A stretch of 64,000 bases of DNA from Corallococcus caeni (GTDB taxonomy: Bacteria > Myxococcota > Myxococcia > Myxococcales > Myxococcaceae), in assembly GCF_036245865.1 (NCBI RefSeq), contig NZ_BTTW01000001.1, positions 1,922,001-1,986,000 of the forward strand, written 5' to 3'. Made by a program: the position numbers and the translations under genes. Below are positions 40,023 through 51,431 of the stretch, piece by piece. Below the pieces are notes generated by a model. The model saw only the letters and a list, made by a program, of their open reading frames with translations. It searched no databases and was not told the DNA's origin. The stretch's first letter is position 1, and each line of letters begins with the position of its first letter.

Positions 40023-41057
40023 TCACGCCCGGTTCGCGAACTCCGCCTTCTTGAGGTCCGCGAGCAGCGCCTCGCCGGTCCACTGGCGGCGCTGGCCCCC
40101 TTCCGCCTCGCGGATGAGTTCCACGAGCCGTGAGTTCACGGACACGGGCACGCCGTGGTGCTGGCCCAGACGGACGACCTCGCCGTTGAGGTAGTCCACC
40201 TCCGTCTTGCGCCCCGCGTGCAGGTCGTCCCACATGGACGAGCGCGCCTTGGGGTCGATGGCCAGCATCTTCTTCGCCAGCACACCGAACACCGCGTCCG
40301 GTGCGCCCAGCAGCAAGGGGATCCACCCCGGCGGCAGCGGCGTCAGCTTCGCGGGCTTCACCCCGGCACGGCCCAGCACCGCCAGCGCCTCCTTCTGCGC
40401 GAGCGCCAGGCACCGCCGCCACGCGCGCTGCGACAGCTCCTCCTTCAACGGCAGGTCCGCCAGCGCGTTGAGCGCGTTGTTGAGGTTGAACAACAGCTTC
40501 GCCCACTGCACAGCGACGATGTCCGAGTGCTGCTTCAGCGGCAGCCCCGCGCGAACGAAGGCCTCCAGGAACGGCGCGAGCCCCGCGTGCCGCGCGACCT
40601 CCAGCGTGCCCTCCGAACCCGCGTGGAAATGCCCCTGCCCCTGCGCCGCGACGTTGAAGGGCACCATCCCCGTGAGCACCGTGCGGCCGGGCAGCAGCCC
40701 CCGCAACACGTCCGCGTTGTGCAGCCCGTTCTGGAAGCTGATGACGATGGCACCGGGCTTGAGCCGCGACGCGAGCGTCCGCCCGGCCTCCTCCGTCGCC
40801 GCGGACTTCACCGTCACGAGCACCAGGTCCGCCGTGGCCAGCGCCTCCGGCTCCGTGTCGATGCGCAGGTCCGCCGCGGGCACCTTCAAGTCCGCGCCCT
40901 GCCAGTCCGTCAGGTGCAGGCCGTGCGCACGCACCTCCGACACCACCCGCTCGCGGCCGATGAAGCGCACCGCCGTGCCCGTCGCGGCGAGCCGCCCACC
41001 CACGTAACAGCCGATGCTGCCCGCGCCGAAGACGCAGATCTCAGGAGACGAAACCAT
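40023..41057 (-). CDS. panE: Ketopantoate reductase-like oxidoreductase
   Basis: The 344-residue product has an N-terminal Rossmann domain, ICVFGAGSIGCYVGGRLA, for NADPH. ADLVLVTVKSAAT and ISFQNGLHN are typical of 2-dehydropantoate 2-reductase, as is the helical C-domain with WAKLLFNLNNALNAL (Lys as catalytic candidate) and MWDDLHAGRKTEVDYLNG. PanE makes pantoate for coenzyme A, but many paralogues act on other 2-keto acids, so the exact substrate is open. ATG 41057 starts the fold closely; GTG 41075 would add six residues. The CPBP protease gene ends 24 bases upstream. Confidence 0.85.
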   Translation of the reverse strand: MVSSPEICVFGAGSIGCYVGGRLAATGTAVRFIGRERVVSEVRAHGLHLTDWQGADLKVPAADLRIDTEPEALATADLVLVTVKSAATEEAGRTLASRLKPGAIVISFQNGLHNADVLRGLLPGRTVLTGMVPFNVAAQGQGHFHAGSEGTLEVARHAGLAPFLEAFVRAGLPLKQHSDIVAVQWAKLLFNLNNALNALADLPLKEELSQRAWRRCLALAQKEALAVLGRAGVKPAKLTPLPPGWIPLLLGAPDAVFGVLAKKMLAIDPKARSSMWDDLHAGRKTEVDYLNGEVVRLGQHHGVPVSVNSRLVELIREAEGGQRRQWTGEALLADLKKAEFANRA

Positions 41058-41081
41058 GGGCGCGCATTGTGGCACGCACGC

Positions 41082-41735
41082 TCACGTCGCGGGCCACACG
41101 ACGACGATGAGCACGTCCCACAACGCATGGCTCACCCAGGACGCCACGGGCGTCCGGCGCCACTCCGCCAGCGCGCCCCAGGCGAGCGACGTGGGCAGCG
41201 CGGCCAGCGCCAGCAACGGCTCACCGAAGCCCAGCAGCACCAGGCTCGACAGCACCGCCGACCCGGCGACCGCGCCCCACCGCCCCAGCCGGGGACGCAG
41301 CGCGCCCTGTACCCACCCGCGCCAGAACAGCTCCTCCGCGGGAACGAGCACCAGCACCAGGGCCAGCGCCGTCCCCAGCGACCCCGTGCCGAACGTCGCG
41401 TAGATGGAGTGCAGCGGCCCGCAGAGCGCGTCCGTGAAGCCGCCACAGAAGGCCCACAGGAAGGCCCGCGCGCCCGCGTACAACACCCACGCCTGGGCAC
41501 CCGCCCATGCGGCGTCCGGAAGCGACAGGGAGGGAGGCGGCCTTCGCCAGGGGCCCATCGCCCGCCACGTCACCGCGAGCCAGACGGCGCAGAAGACGGA
41601 GGCGACGGCGAAGAAGCGCGGCGGATGCACGTGCACCAGCGCCGTCCAGGCCAGCACGCCGCCCGCGGCCGCGGCCCGCCAGACAGGCAGGGCCGCGTCA
41701 CCAGCCAACGGCGGTCCAACGGGAGAAGCGGTCAT
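41082..41735 (-). CDS. CPBP-family intramembrane metalloprotease
   Basis: The 217-residue protein has about six TM helices. The family signature is EELFWRGW (Glu-Glu-x3-Arg) in the fourth hydrophobic block, followed by the second motif with Asn/His in SHALWDV. LPTSLAWGALAEW is also typical. CPBP (Abi / Rce1-like) proteases cut or bind membrane proteins; roles include prenyl-protein processing, bacteriocin immunity and, in Myxococcus, developmental signalling. No peptide substrate gene is next to it. It shares a strand with panE and may be co-transcribed. Confidence 0.85.
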   Translation of the reverse strand: MTASPVGPPLAGDAALPVWRAAAAGGVLAWTALVHVHPPRFFAVASVFCAVWLAVTWRAMGPWRRPPPSLSLPDAAWAGAQAWVLYAGARAFLWAFCGGFTDALCGPLHSIYATFGTGSLGTALALVLVLVPAEELFWRGWVQGALRPRLGRWGAVAGSAVLSSLVLLGFGEPLLALAALPTSLAWGALAEWRRTPVASWVSHALWDVLIVVVWPAT

Positions 41736-41767
41736 CGCGCGCGGCAGCGTACCCCGGCACGATGGAC

Positions 41768-41800
41768 GCCGGCGGGCACGTTCACGCGTGCACCGCCGGC
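41768..41800 (-). terminator. Hairpin after the lipoprotein subtilase gene
   Basis: GCCGGCGG + GCACG pairs with CGTGC + CCGCCGGC with a single bulged A, a 13-bp stem around a short loop. It lies between the subtilase stop (41823) and the CPBP start (41735). No T-run follows on the minus strand. Confidence 0.5.
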
Positions 41801-41822
41801 GGCAAGCCGGACCGTCACGTCA

Positions 41823-44291
41823 CTACGGGAGGCACGCGCCGCTGCCCGCGCCGTCGCCGACGCACCGGTAGCCCGTGCGGCACGTCCCCTGGGGGTTGCT
41901 GCCCGACGGCGTGCAGGACACGAAGCAGTAGGCGGTGGCGCCCTGGTCATTGCTGTAGCAGGCCGAACCCGACGGGCAGCTGTCCGTCACGCAGTTCTGC
42001 GTGCAGTAGCCGCCCGGGAAGCTCGCGCCCGTGAGGCACAGGCCGTCGGTGCCGCACGCGCCGTCGGAGGTGCAGGCCCCACCGATGGTCGTCGTCGGCG
42101 TGTGGTCGTCGTCCGACTGGTAGGGAACCAGCGTGAAGCTGATGTCGCTGGTCGTCTTGCTCTTGGTGACCGTCACGGTCTCCACCTGGGTGGTGTCACG
42201 CCAGAAGCCCACGCGGTCGCCGTCCTCGAAGTACTTCCCGTCGCCGGTGTCGTCGATGGACGCCAGCACCAGGTAGTCCCGAGGTGTCATCTTCAGGCTG
42301 TAGTTGTACCCACCGGACGCGGACACCGGGGCGATGCCCTCGTCGTCGATCTGCACCTCGCCCGCGGCGTCCAGGTACGCGAACGCGATGTACGCGTCCT
42401 TGTCATCGGTGGCGCCCACGCGGAACTTCACCAGCACCTGCGCGTTGCCCGCGCCGGACGCGCCGGCCAGGTCGATCTGCGCCACGTAGCTGCCCGCCGG
42501 CAGCGCGCCCGGGGTGACGCTCACGTTCAGCGACCCGGACTTGTACGCGGGGATGGACAGCGACGAACTGGAGACGGACACCGCGGAGGCGTTGGTGCCG
42601 GAGACGGTCACGCCCACCTGCAGCGTGCCACCGCCGTTGTTGCGCACCGTCAGCGCCTGGGACGCCGTGCCGGTGAAGGACAGCTGCGTGGTGCTGATGG
42701 CCAGCTTCGGGGGCAGCGACGTGTCCCCACCGCCCTTGGCGCGCAGCACCGCGGCGTACGCGTCCACCAGGCCCGCGCCGCAGCCCTCGGAGCACTGGCT
42801 CGTCGTGTCCGCGGTGTCGCGCAGGATGCCCTCCACCTCCGTCACCGTGAGGGTGGGGTCCTGCGCCAGCATCAGCGCCACGATGCCCGCCACGTGCGGG
42901 GTGGCCATGCTGGTGCCCTGGTACCAGTCATAGGAGGGCTGGTTGGTGCTGTTGGGCAGCGTGGACAGCACGCCGTCCGGGAAGCCGTCGCCGTTGCGGT
43001 CCTCGCTCGTCTGGCCGCCGGTGGCCATGATGTCCACCGCCGTGCCGAAGTTGGAGTAGCTGGCGCGCTTGCCGTTGAAGCGCACAGCGCCCACGCAGAT
43101 GACGTTCTGCTGGTTGCAGGGGAAGCTGGTGGAGGTGTTCGCGTTCTCGTTGCCCGCGGCCACCACCAGGATGGCGCCGCGCGCGGTGGCCGCGTTGATG
43201 GCGGTCTGCATCTCCGCGGACGGCGAACCGTTGCCGCCCAGGCTCATGTTGATGACCCGCGCGGGCGTGGTGTTCGCCCGCACGCCGGTGACGTTGCCGC
43301 CGCTGGCCCAGGTGACGCCCGCGATGATGTCCGCCAGCGAGCCGCCCTGCGTGCCCAGCACGCGCACCGGCAGGATGTTCCGCCCAGACCAGGTGACGCC
43401 CGCCACGCCCACGCCGTTGTTGGACGCCGCGCCGATGGTCCCCGCCACGTGCGTGCCGTGGTACGACGAGCCGCCGTTGGGCAGGTCCTTGCCGTTGTCC
43501 GTCGGGTCGGCGTCCACGCCGTCACCGTCGCCCGCGTTGGCGCTGCTGGAGATGAGGTCCACGCCCTGCAACACGCGCGAGTTCAGGTCCGGGTGCGCCG
43601 TGATGCCGGTGTCCACCACCGCCACGACGATGGACTCGCTGCCCGTGCCCAGGTCCCAGGCCGCCGGCAGGTTCATGTTCTTGTAGTGCCACTGCCGCGA
43701 GTAGAGCGGATCATTGGGCACGGCCAGCGCGTGCACCCGCACGTTGCTCTCCGCGTTCTGCACGCCCGGCACGGCCTGCACCTGGTGGAGCACGCGCACG
43801 TGCTCCGCCTCGGTGAGGGCGCGCACGTTGGGCGTGCCGCCCGACATCGCCTGCGGCTGGCTGACCTCGTAGCGCAGCAGGTGCTGCGTGTCGCTCAGGA
43901 AGGCCTGGTGCACGACGTGGTAGCCCGCGACGCGCGCCTGCGCGACGGCCTCCTCGGCGGACAGGCCCGGCGTGTCGAAGTGGACGATGATCTCCCCGGG
44001 CAGCAGCGACGCCTCGTGCGTCAGCGGCTTGGACGGGATGCCCGTGCGCCACACGCCCCGCGCCGCCAGCGCGCTGGAGACCTTCCGGGACAGGTCCTTC
44101 GCGCCCGGCAGGGAGAAGAACGCATCCAGCGACGACCCCGCGTTCGCGGCGGCGGAGCCCGCCTGGAACGGCTGCAGGGTGCCCGTGACGGTCCCCTTGG
44201 TGGAGGTGGTGTCGTCGTCATCATCGTTGCTGTTGTCGCCGGGACAGGCCACGAGACCGAGCAACCCCAGGAGGGCAAGGCGGCGGAGCAT
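41823..44291 (-). CDS. Lipoprotein subtilisin-like serine protease (S8)
   Basis: The 822-residue product has a lipobox at Cys16 (LGLVAC) and then an Asp-rich run. An inhibitor-type propeptide region (about 95-190, with IIVHFDTPGLSAEEAVAQAR) precedes the S8 catalytic domain. The triad is Asp227 (VAVVDTGITAHPDL), His278 (SYHGTHVAGTIGA) and Ser461 (GTSMATPHVAGIVALML), with the oxyanion Asn near 381 (AAGNEN). After the protease come an Ig-like beta region (about 540-640), a second beta region, and a C-terminal tail of about 85 residues with a dozen Cys. It is probably anchored to the outer membrane. ATG 44291 was chosen because the lipobox leader begins there. Confidence 0.9.
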   Translation of the reverse strand: MLRRLALLGLLGLVACPGDNSNDDDDDTTSTKGTVTGTLQPFQAGSAAANAGSSLDAFFSLPGAKDLSRKVSSALAARGVWRTGIPSKPLTHEASLLPGEIIVHFDTPGLSAEEAVAQARVAGYHVVHQAFLSDTQHLLRYEVSQPQAMSGGTPNVRALTEAEHVRVLHQVQAVPGVQNAESNVRVHALAVPNDPLYSRQWHYKNMNLPAAWDLGTGSESIVVAVVDTGITAHPDLNSRVLQGVDLISSSANAGDGDGVDADPTDNGKDLPNGGSSYHGTHVAGTIGAASNNGVGVAGVTWSGRNILPVRVLGTQGGSLADIIAGVTWASGGNVTGVRANTTPARVINMSLGGNGSPSAEMQTAINAATARGAILVVAAGNENANTSTSFPCNQQNVICVGAVRFNGKRASYSNFGTAVDIMATGGQTSEDRNGDGFPDGVLSTLPNSTNQPSYDWYQGTSMATPHVAGIVALMLAQDPTLTVTEVEGILRDTADTTSQCSEGCGAGLVDAYAAVLRAKGGGDTSLPPKLAISTTQLSFTGTASQALTVRNNGGGTLQVGVTVSGTNASAVSVSSSSLSIPAYKSGSLNVSVTPGALPAGSYVAQIDLAGASGAGNAQVLVKFRVGATDDKDAYIAFAYLDAAGEVQIDDEGIAPVSASGGYNYSLKMTPRDYLVLASIDDTGDGKYFEDGDRVGFWRDTTQVETVTVTKSKTTSDISFTLVPYQSDDDHTPTTTIGGACTSDGACGTDGLCLTGASFPGGYCTQNCVTDSCPSGSACYSNDQGATAYCFVSCTPSGSNPQGTCRTGYRCVGDGAGSGACLP

Positions 44292-44484
44292 GAACAGATT
44301 CCTTGGAGAACGAGTGTGCGTGTCCGACCCTAGGTCCGCTGCGGGCAGCACGTCCAGGAGTCAGGAGCCCGGCTGGCCGGTCACCCCCTTCGCGCTTCCG
44401 CTCGCGTGCGACGTGTTGTCTGGGAGGCAACGCGATGCTTCGCGGGCCACAAGAGGCGCGCGGCGGCGGATAGCCTCGGGAGGA

Positions 44485-45735
44485 CTATCTGCCCAGGTCG
44501 CGCAGCACCGCCTCCGCCGCGCGGCGCCCGGACGCGAGCGCCCCGTCGATGGACGCGTTCTCGCGGTGGTCTCCGCACACGTAGAGCCCCGCGGCCAGCC
44601 GCACGGGCCGGTGCGGCTCCACCAGCGCGGACGGAGGCTGCGCGGGCAGGGCCTCCGCGATGGCGTACGTGCGCAGGTGCCGCCACGCGGACACCGCCGG
44701 GCCGAACCACTCCGTGAGCTGCGCGCGCACGCGCGCCTCCAGCGACTCCGCGCCGCCCGCGTCTTCCACCACCGACACGGACACCAGCGCCTGCCCCGGG
44801 GGCGCGTACGCGGCGGACACCTCGCTCATCACCGCCACGTTGTTCACCGGCCCGCGCCCCTCGCCGTTGAGCGTGAGCCAGGGCCCCTCCACCGGCGGCT
44901 CCGGCGCGGCGAAGTACAGGCACGTCACGCGGTTCATCCGGGGCGCCGGCATGCCCACGAGCAGCGACGCCGCGGTGGAGGGGTCCGTCGCCACCACCAC
45001 GGCGTCCGCGTGCAGCATCTCCCCGCCCGGCAGGCGCACGCGGTGGCCCCACACCTCCTCCACGCGCACGCACATCCGCAGCGCGGCCGACGGCAGCTTC
45101 GCCGCCAGCTGTTCCGGGATGGCCTCCATCCCGTTCGCCGGCACGGCCGCGTGGCCCTTCGCGAACATCCGGAAGACGAACTCCAGCATCCGGCTGGACG
45201 TCGTCAGCCCGCGCTCCAGGAAGATGCCTCCGAAGAAGGGCGTGAAGAACGCCTCGAGCATCTCCTCGGAGAAGCCCAGGTCGCGCAGCAGGTGCCGCGA
45301 CTCCTGCTGCGGCCGCTGCCACAGGTCCCCCAGCTCGCCGGACGTGGAGAGCTGCCGCAGCTCCAGCACGCGCAGCTTGTCCGCCAGCCCTCCCGGCGCG
45401 TCGAACAGATGTGACGCCGCCGTGACAGGCTGCCGCAGCGGGTCCGCCAGCGTGTGCAGCCGCCCACCCCGCCACACCTTCGCGCCTGGGATGAAGCGCT
45501 GGAGCGACAGGGCCTTGAGGTCCAGCACGCGCCGGCCCTCGGGGTAGGCCGTGAGGTACACCTGGAAGCCCCGGTCCAGCAGGAACCCCTCGTGCGAGTC
45601 GGTGCGCACCCTTCCGCCTGGCGCGTCCCCTGCTTCCAGCACGTGCGCGTCCACCCGGGCTTCGAGCAGCGCCGTCGCGCACGCCAGGCCTGAGAGCCCT
45701 CCTCCCACGACGATGACCCCGGGCCGCTTCGCCAT
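44485..45735 (-). CDS. FAD-dependent amine-oxidase/phytoene-desaturase-like oxidoreductase
   Basis: The 416-residue product starts with the FAD-binding Rossmann motif [20 protein letters not shown] followed by [13 protein letters not shown]. It ends with the second FAD motif [25 protein letters not shown]. The middle shows the amine-oxidase/protoporphyrinogen-oxidase layout ([28 protein letters not shown]). Similar proteins act on carotenoids, amines or porphyrins; I cannot decide which. ATG 45735 begins the domain directly. It is divergent from aroF. Confidence 0.8.
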   Translation of the reverse strand: MAKRPGVIVVGGGLSGLACATALLEARVDAHVLEAGDAPGGRVRTDSHEGFLLDRGFQVYLTAYPEGRRVLDLKALSLQRFIPGAKVWRGGRLHTLADPLRQPVTAASHLFDAPGGLADKLRVLELRQLSTSGELGDLWQRPQQESRHLLRDLGFSEEMLEAFFTPFFGGIFLERGLTTSSRMLEFVFRMFAKGHAAVPANGMEAIPEQLAAKLPSAALRMCVRVEEVWGHRVRLPGGEMLHADAVVVATDPSTAASLLVGMPAPRMNRVTCLYFAAPEPPVEGPWLTLNGEGRGPVNNVAVMSEVSAAYAPPGQALVSVSVVEDAGGAESLEARVRAQLTEWFGPAVSAWRHLRTYAIAEALPAQPPSALVEPHRPVRLAAGLYVCGDHRENASIDGALASGRRAAEAVLRDLGR

Positions 45736-45872
45736 GGTCCGCCTCCCGTCCAGCGAGCGGGCGGAAGCTGGCTTGATAACACCACAACGTGCAAGCAAGA
45801 CTCTGGTTCGGTTGCGGGCATCCGACAGTTACGGCAAACGTTTCCCGTGTGCCCGATGCCCCCAAGCACGCC

Positions 45873-45894
45873 CACGCCGGCATCCGCCGGTGTG
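45873..45894 (+). promoter_or_regulatory. Stem-loop in the aroF-trp leader
   Basis: CACGCCGGC at 45873-45881 pairs with GCCGGTGTG at 45886-45894 (one G-U pair) around a four-base loop, followed by TCCTTTGG and the ribosome binding site of aroF. It could be an attenuator or a structure that controls translation start. No leader peptide with tandem Trp codons is visible, so classical trp attenuation is not supported. Confidence 0.3.
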
Positions 45895-45924
45895 TCCTTT
45901 GGAGAGAAAGAGCAGGAGTCCCCC

Positions 45925-46950
<1,026 letters not shown>

Positions 46951-46953
46951 CCC

Positions 46954-47970
46954 ATGACGCTCAAGGAAGCGCTGGGCAAGGTGGTGGGCCGGCGCGACCT
47001 CTCCCGCGAGGAGATGGCCTCTGTCATGGGCCAGATGCTCGCGGGCGAGGCATCCGCCGCGCAGGTCGGTGCGCTGGCGGCCGCGCTGCGCATGAAGGGG
47101 GAGACCGAGGACGAAATCCTCGGCGCGGCGGAGGCCATGCGGGCCTGCGCGGCGAAGATTGCTCCCCTGGCGGAGGTGGTGCTCGACACCTGCGGGACCG
47201 GGGGTGATGGAGCGCACACCTTCAACATCTCCACCGCGGTGGCCTTCGTGGCCGCCGGGGCGGGGGTGACGGTGGCCAAGCACGGCAACCGCGCGGTCTC
47301 CAGCCGCTGCGGCAGCGCGGACGTGCTGGCGGCGCTGGGCGTGTCCATGGAGCGGGCGCACGCGCAGGTGGCGCGCGACATCGACGAGCACGGGGTGGGG
47401 TTCCTCTTCGCGCCCTCGCACCACAGCGCCTTGAAGCACGTGGCGCAGGCGCGCAGGGACCTGGGCTTCCACAGCGTGTTCAACCTGCTGGGGCCGCTGA
47501 CGAACCCGGCGGGGGCGCGCTACCAGCTGCTGGGCACGTTCGACCGGCAGCGGGTGGAGCAGACCGCGCGCGTGCTGGGGCGGCTGGGCAGCCGGCGCGC
47601 CTGGGTGGTGCACGGGCACGACGGGCTGGATGAGATTTCGCCGTGCGCGCCCACGGAGGTCGCGGAGCTGTGCGCGGACGGCACCGTGCGCCGCTTCACG
47701 GTGACGCCGGAGGACGCGGGCCTGTCCACCGTGCCGCGCGAGTCCATCGCGGGAGGCGACGCGGAGGAGAACGCGAAGCGCCTGCGCGCGCTGCTCGCCG
47801 GAGAGCGCGACGGGGTGCGCACGGCGGTGCTGCTCAACGCGGCCGCCGCGCTGCTCATCGTCGGACTGGTGGACAACCTGAAGGAGGGCGTGAAGCGGGC
47901 CGAGCACGCCATCGACTCCGGGGCCGCCGAACGCAAGCTCACGGCGCTCATCCAGAAGGCCGCGGCATGA
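46954..47970 (+). CDS. trpD: Anthranilate phosphoribosyltransferase
   Basis: The 338-residue protein transfers phosphoribose from PRPP to anthranilate. The PRPP/anthranilate motifs DTCGTGGDGAHTFNIST, AKHGNRAVSSRCGSADVLAALG, FLFAPSHHSALKHV and FNLLGPLTNPAGA are complete. It begins three bases after aroF and overlaps trpC as ATGA. It is not fused to trpG, which lies elsewhere (52670-53233). Confidence 0.96.
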   Translation: MTLKEALGKVVGRRDLSREEMASVMGQMLAGEASAAQVGALAAALRMKGETEDEILGAAEAMRACAAKIAPLAEVVLDTCGTGGDGAHTFNISTAVAFVAAGAGVTVAKHGNRAVSSRCGSADVLAALGVSMERAHAQVARDIDEHGVGFLFAPSHHSALKHVAQARRDLGFHSVFNLLGPLTNPAGARYQLLGTFDRQRVEQTARVLGRLGSRRAWVVHGHDGLDEISPCAPTEVAELCADGTVRRFTVTPEDAGLSTVPRESIAGGDAEENAKRLRALLAGERDGVRTAVLLNAAAALLIVGLVDNLKEGVKRAEHAIDSGAAERKLTALIQKAAA

Positions 47971-48785
47971 CGACCTCCTCTTCGGCCGCGAAGCCCGCGG
48001 AAGCCCCCGGCACGCTGGACGTCATCATGGCGCGCAAGCGCCGGGAGCTGGGGACCCGTCCTCCGCCCACGCACGGCGCGCATCCCCCCACGCGGGACTT
48101 CGCCCAGGCGCTGGTCCGCCGCGCATTGGGACATCCGGTCAACGTCATCGCGGAGGTGAAGCGCAAGAGCCCTTCGGGCGGCGCCTTCCCCCACGCGGAC
48201 GTCGTCGCGGTGGCCCGTTCCTATGAAGCCGCCGGCGCCTGCGCCATCAGCGTACTCACGGACGGGCCGGACTTCGGCGGCAGCCTGGAGGACCTGGTCG
48301 CGGTCCGGGCCGCCGTCTCCATCCCCGTGCTGCGCAAGGACTTCCTCGTCGCCGCCAGCGAGGTGGAAGAAAGCGCGGCCTGGGGCGCGGACGCGGTGCT
48401 GCTCATCGCGGACGCGCTGACGGACGCGGAGCTCCGGGAGATGATCGCCGCCGCGAAGCAGGTGCGCGTGGCCGCGCTCGTGGAAGCCCACACGGAGGCG
48501 CACGCCGAACGCGCGCTCGCCGCGGGCGCGAGCATCATCGGCCTCAACAACCGCAACCTCGCCACGCTGAAGACGGACACCGGCACGGCGCTCCGGGTGA
48601 TGCCCGCGCTGCGCTCCCGGTCCACCGCGCTGGTGGCGGAGAGCGGCCTCAAGCACCTGGCGGACCTCACCGCCGCGCGCGACGCGGGCGCCAACGCCGT
48701 GCTCGTGGGCGAGTCCCTGCTGCGCGACGCCGACCCGGGCCGCGCCCTGCGCCGGCTGCTCGGCCTGGAAGGCGGCGGGACATGA
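47967..48785 (+). CDS. trpC: Indole-3-glycerol-phosphate synthase
   Basis: The 272-residue TIM-barrel enzyme has [12 protein letters not shown] with its catalytic Lys, [65 protein letters not shown], and [12 protein letters not shown] with [12 protein letters not shown] at the phosphate site. It cyclises CdRP to indole glycerol phosphate. The start overlaps trpD and the end overlaps trpF, both as ATGA. It is a stand-alone TrpC, not fused to TrpF as in E. coli. Confidence 0.96.
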   Translation: MTTSSSAAKPAEAPGTLDVIMARKRRELGTRPPPTHGAHPPTRDFAQALVRRALGHPVNVIAEVKRKSPSGGAFPHADVVAVARSYEAAGACAISVLTDGPDFGGSLEDLVAVRAAVSIPVLRKDFLVAASEVEESAAWGADAVLLIADALTDAELREMIAAAKQVRVAALVEAHTEAHAERALAAGASIIGLNNRNLATLKTDTGTALRVMPALRSRSTALVAESGLKHLADLTAARDAGANAVLVGESLLRDADPGRALRRLLGLEGGGT

Positions 48786-49414
48786 ACGTCCTCGTGAAGG
48801 TCTGCGGCGTGACGCGCGTCGCGGACGCGAAGGGCGTCTGGGCGGCGGGGGCGGACGCGATGGGGCTCAACTTCCATCCGGGCTCGCCCCGCTTCGTGGA
48901 CCTGTCCACGGCGGCGACGCTCGCGCGCACGCGGCCCCCGCTGGCCGCCATGGTGGGCGTGTTCGTCAACGCGACGCCGGAGGACATCCGCGTGCGCGTG
49001 CGCGAGTGCGGCCTCACCGCCGTGCAGCTCCACGGCGACGAGCCCCCCGAGGCCTGCTCCGGCTACGGCGTGCCCGTCATCAAGGCGCTGCGCGTGCGCG
49101 GGCCGGACGACGTGGCGAAGGCCCGGAGCTACGTGGGCGTGGGCGACGTGGCGGGGCTGCTCCTGGACGGCGCGGCCCCGGGCTACGGCGGCGGCGGCGT
49201 CACCTTCGACTGGTCGCTGGTCAAGCAGCTGGCGGACTGTGGCCTGCCGGTGCTGGTGGCGGGCGGGCTCAAGCCTTCGAACGTAGCCGAGGCCGTGAGG
49301 GCCACCCGGCCCTACGGTGTGGACGTGGCCAGCGGGGTGGAGTCTTCCCCTGGCATCAAGGACCTGGACGCGGTGCGCGCCTTCGTGCGCACGGTCCGGT
49401 CCCTCAACCCTTGA
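48782..49414 (+). CDS. trpF: Phosphoribosylanthranilate isomerase
   Basis: A 210-residue TIM-barrel isomerase. Family motifs are VKVCGVTR with the catalytic Cys8, [38 protein letters not shown] and [21 protein letters not shown] with the catalytic Asp just before it. [19 protein letters not shown] is the phosphate-loop region. It sits between trpC (ATGA overlap) and trpB (11-base gap with a GAGGAG ribosome binding site). Confidence 0.96.
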   Translation: MNVLVKVCGVTRVADAKGVWAAGADAMGLNFHPGSPRFVDLSTAATLARTRPPLAAMVGVFVNATPEDIRVRVRECGLTAVQLHGDEPPEACSGYGVPVIKALRVRGPDDVAKARSYVGVGDVAGLLLDGAAPGYGGGGVTFDWSLVKQLADCGLPVLVAGGLKPSNVAEAVRATRPYGVDVASGVESSPGIKDLDAVRAFVRTVRSLNP

Positions 49415-49425
49415 GGAGTCATGCC

Positions 49426-50631
49426 ATGACGACGGACACTGCCGTGGGCCGCTTCGGCCGTTACGGCGGACGCTATGTGCCGGAGACCCTGGTCCCGGCG
49501 CTGCTGGAGCTGGAAGAGGCGTACGCGAAGGCGCAGAAGGACGCGTCCTTCGGCGAAGAGGTGACGCGCGTGCTGCGCGAGTACGTGGGCCGCCCCACGA
49601 CGCTCACGCCCGCGCACCGCCTCACGGAGGCCTGGGGCGGCGCGCAGGTGTGGCTCAAGCGCGAGGACCTGGCGCACACGGGCGCGCATAAAATCAACAA
49701 CACCGTGGGCCAGGTGCTGCTCGCCCGGCGCATGGGCAAGAAGCGCATCATCGCGGAGACGGGCGCGGGCCAGCACGGCGTGGCCACCGCCACCGCGTGC
49801 GCCCTCTTCGGCCTGCCCTGCGAGGTGTTCATGGGCGCGCTGGACGTGGAGCGCCAGGCGCTCAACGTCTTCCGCATGCGCGCCCTGGGCGCGGTGGTGC
49901 GGCCGGTGGAGTCGGGCTCGCGCACGCTCAAGGACGCGATGAACGAGGCCATGCGCGTCTGGGTGTCGCAGGTGCAGGACACCTACTACGTCATCGGCAG
50001 CGCGGCGGGCCCGCACCCCTACCCCACCATCGTGCGCGACTTCCAATCCGTCATCGGCCGGGAGATTCGCGCCCAGACGCTGGCCACCATTGGCCGGCTG
50101 CCGGACGCCATCATCGCGTGCGTGGGCGGCGGCTCGAACGCCATCGGCGCGCTGCACCCCTTCATCCCGGACACGGCGGTGCGGCTGGTGGGCGTGGAGG
50201 CGGCGGGCCACGGCCTGGAATCCGGCCAGCACGGCGCGTCGCTGACGCTGGGCACGGAGGGCGTGCTGCACGGCTCGCGCTCGCTGGTGCTCCAGGACGA
50301 GCACGGCCAGATTCAAGAGGCGCACAGCATCTCCGCGGGCCTGGACTACCCGGGCGTGGGGCCGGAGCTGGCGCACCTGGCGAAGACGGGCCGCATGGAG
50401 GTACGCACCGCGACGGACGACGACGCGCTCGCGGCCTTCTACGAGGTCGCGCGCACGGAGGGCATCCTCCCCGCGCTGGAGACGTCGCACGCGTTCGCGG
50501 CGGCGCGCTCGCTGGCCCGCGACATGGGCAAGGGCAAGCACCTGGTCATCAACTGCTCGGGCCGGGGTGACAAGGACGTGGCGACCATCTCGGCGCGCGG
50601 AGTGCCGCCGGCGACGGGGGTGAAGTCATGA
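49426..50631 (+). CDS. trpB: Tryptophan synthase beta chain
   Basis: The 401-residue PLP enzyme condenses indole and serine. [14 protein letters not shown] at the start, HTGAHKINN with the PLP Lys89, [21 protein letters not shown] and the C-terminal [10 protein letters not shown] are all present. It is the TrpB1 form that pairs with TrpA. The ATG at 49426 fits the family start; a nearby ATG at 49421 is out of frame. It overlaps trpA as ATGA. Confidence 0.97.
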   Translation: MTTDTAVGRFGRYGGRYVPETLVPALLELEEAYAKAQKDASFGEEVTRVLREYVGRPTTLTPAHRLTEAWGGAQVWLKREDLAHTGAHKINNTVGQVLLARRMGKKRIIAETGAGQHGVATATACALFGLPCEVFMGALDVERQALNVFRMRALGAVVRPVESGSRTLKDAMNEAMRVWVSQVQDTYYVIGSAAGPHPYPTIVRDFQSVIGREIRAQTLATIGRLPDAIIACVGGGSNAIGALHPFIPDTAVRLVGVEAAGHGLESGQHGASLTLGTEGVLHGSRSLVLQDEHGQIQEAHSISAGLDYPGVGPELAHLAKTGRMEVRTATDDDALAAFYEVARTEGILPALETSHAFAAARSLARDMGKGKHLVINCSGRGDKDVATISARGVPPATGVKS

Positions 50632-51419
50632 GCGCGGAGCTGGACAAGGCGTTCGCCCGGGCGAAGGCCCGGGGAGAAGGCGCGCTGGTGGCGTACGCGA
50701 TGGCGGGCGACCCGGACCTGCCCAGGTCCGTGGACGTGTTCGCCGCGATGGTGGAGGGCGGCGCGGACGTGCTGGAGATTGGCGTGGCGTTCAGCGACCC
50801 CATCGCGGACGGCCCCGTCATCCAGGCCGCGTCCGAGCGGGCGCTGAAGGCCGGCGCCACGCTGCGCCGCGTGCTGGATGAAGTGGTGCCGGAGGTGCGC
50901 CGCCGCTGTCCGGAGACGCCGCTGGTCATCATGACGTACGTCAACGTGGTGATGGCCATGGGCGAGGAGCGCTACGCGAAGCTCGCGCGCGAGCGGGGCA
51001 TCGTGGGCACCATCCTCCCGGACCTGCCGCCCGAGGAGAGCGCCGGCATCCGCGCCGCGTTCGACAAGGAGGGCGTGGACCTGGTGCCCCTGTGCGCGCC
51101 CACGACGCCGCCCGCGCGCGCGGAGGCCATCGCGAGGGACGCGCGGGGCTTCGTCTACTGCGTGTCCGTGGCGGGCGTCACCGGCATGCGCGCGGAGCTG
51201 CCGCCGGACCTGTCGCAGCGGCTGGACCTGGTGAAGCGCGCCGCGTCCGTGCCGGTGGTGGCGGGCTTCGGCATCTCCAACGCGGAGACGGCCCGGCCGC
51301 TGGTGGCCCACGCGGACGGCGTCGTCGTGGGCAGCGCCCTGGTGAAGGCCGCCCACGCGGACGGCCCGGCCGCCGCGAAGCAGCTTTGCGCGGACATCAA
51401 GCGCGGCCTGAAGCGCTAA
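50628..51419 (+). CDS. trpA: Tryptophan synthase alpha chain
   Basis: The 263-residue TIM barrel cleaves indole glycerol phosphate. The catalytic residues are Glu50 and Asp61 in [19 protein letters not shown], and [36 protein letters not shown] and [11 protein letters not shown] follow as usual. It is the last trp gene of the operon; a small hairpin lies 13 bases after its stop. Confidence 0.96.
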   Translation: MSAELDKAFARAKARGEGALVAYAMAGDPDLPRSVDVFAAMVEGGADVLEIGVAFSDPIADGPVIQAASERALKAGATLRRVLDEVVPEVRRRCPETPLVIMTYVNVVMAMGEERYAKLARERGIVGTILPDLPPEESAGIRAAFDKEGVDLVPLCAPTTPPARAEAIARDARGFVYCVSVAGVTGMRAELPPDLSQRLDLVKRAASVPVVAGFGISNAETARPLVAHADGVVVGSALVKAAHADGPAAAKQLCADIKRGLKR

Positions 51420-51431
51420 GGTCCCCTCCGC

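Noticed and set aside
40155..44333. A 1392-codon plus-strand open frame across panE, the CPBP gene and the subtilase.
   Set aside because: It spans three real genes on the opposite strand and is Arg/His/Ala-rich; no family resemblance.
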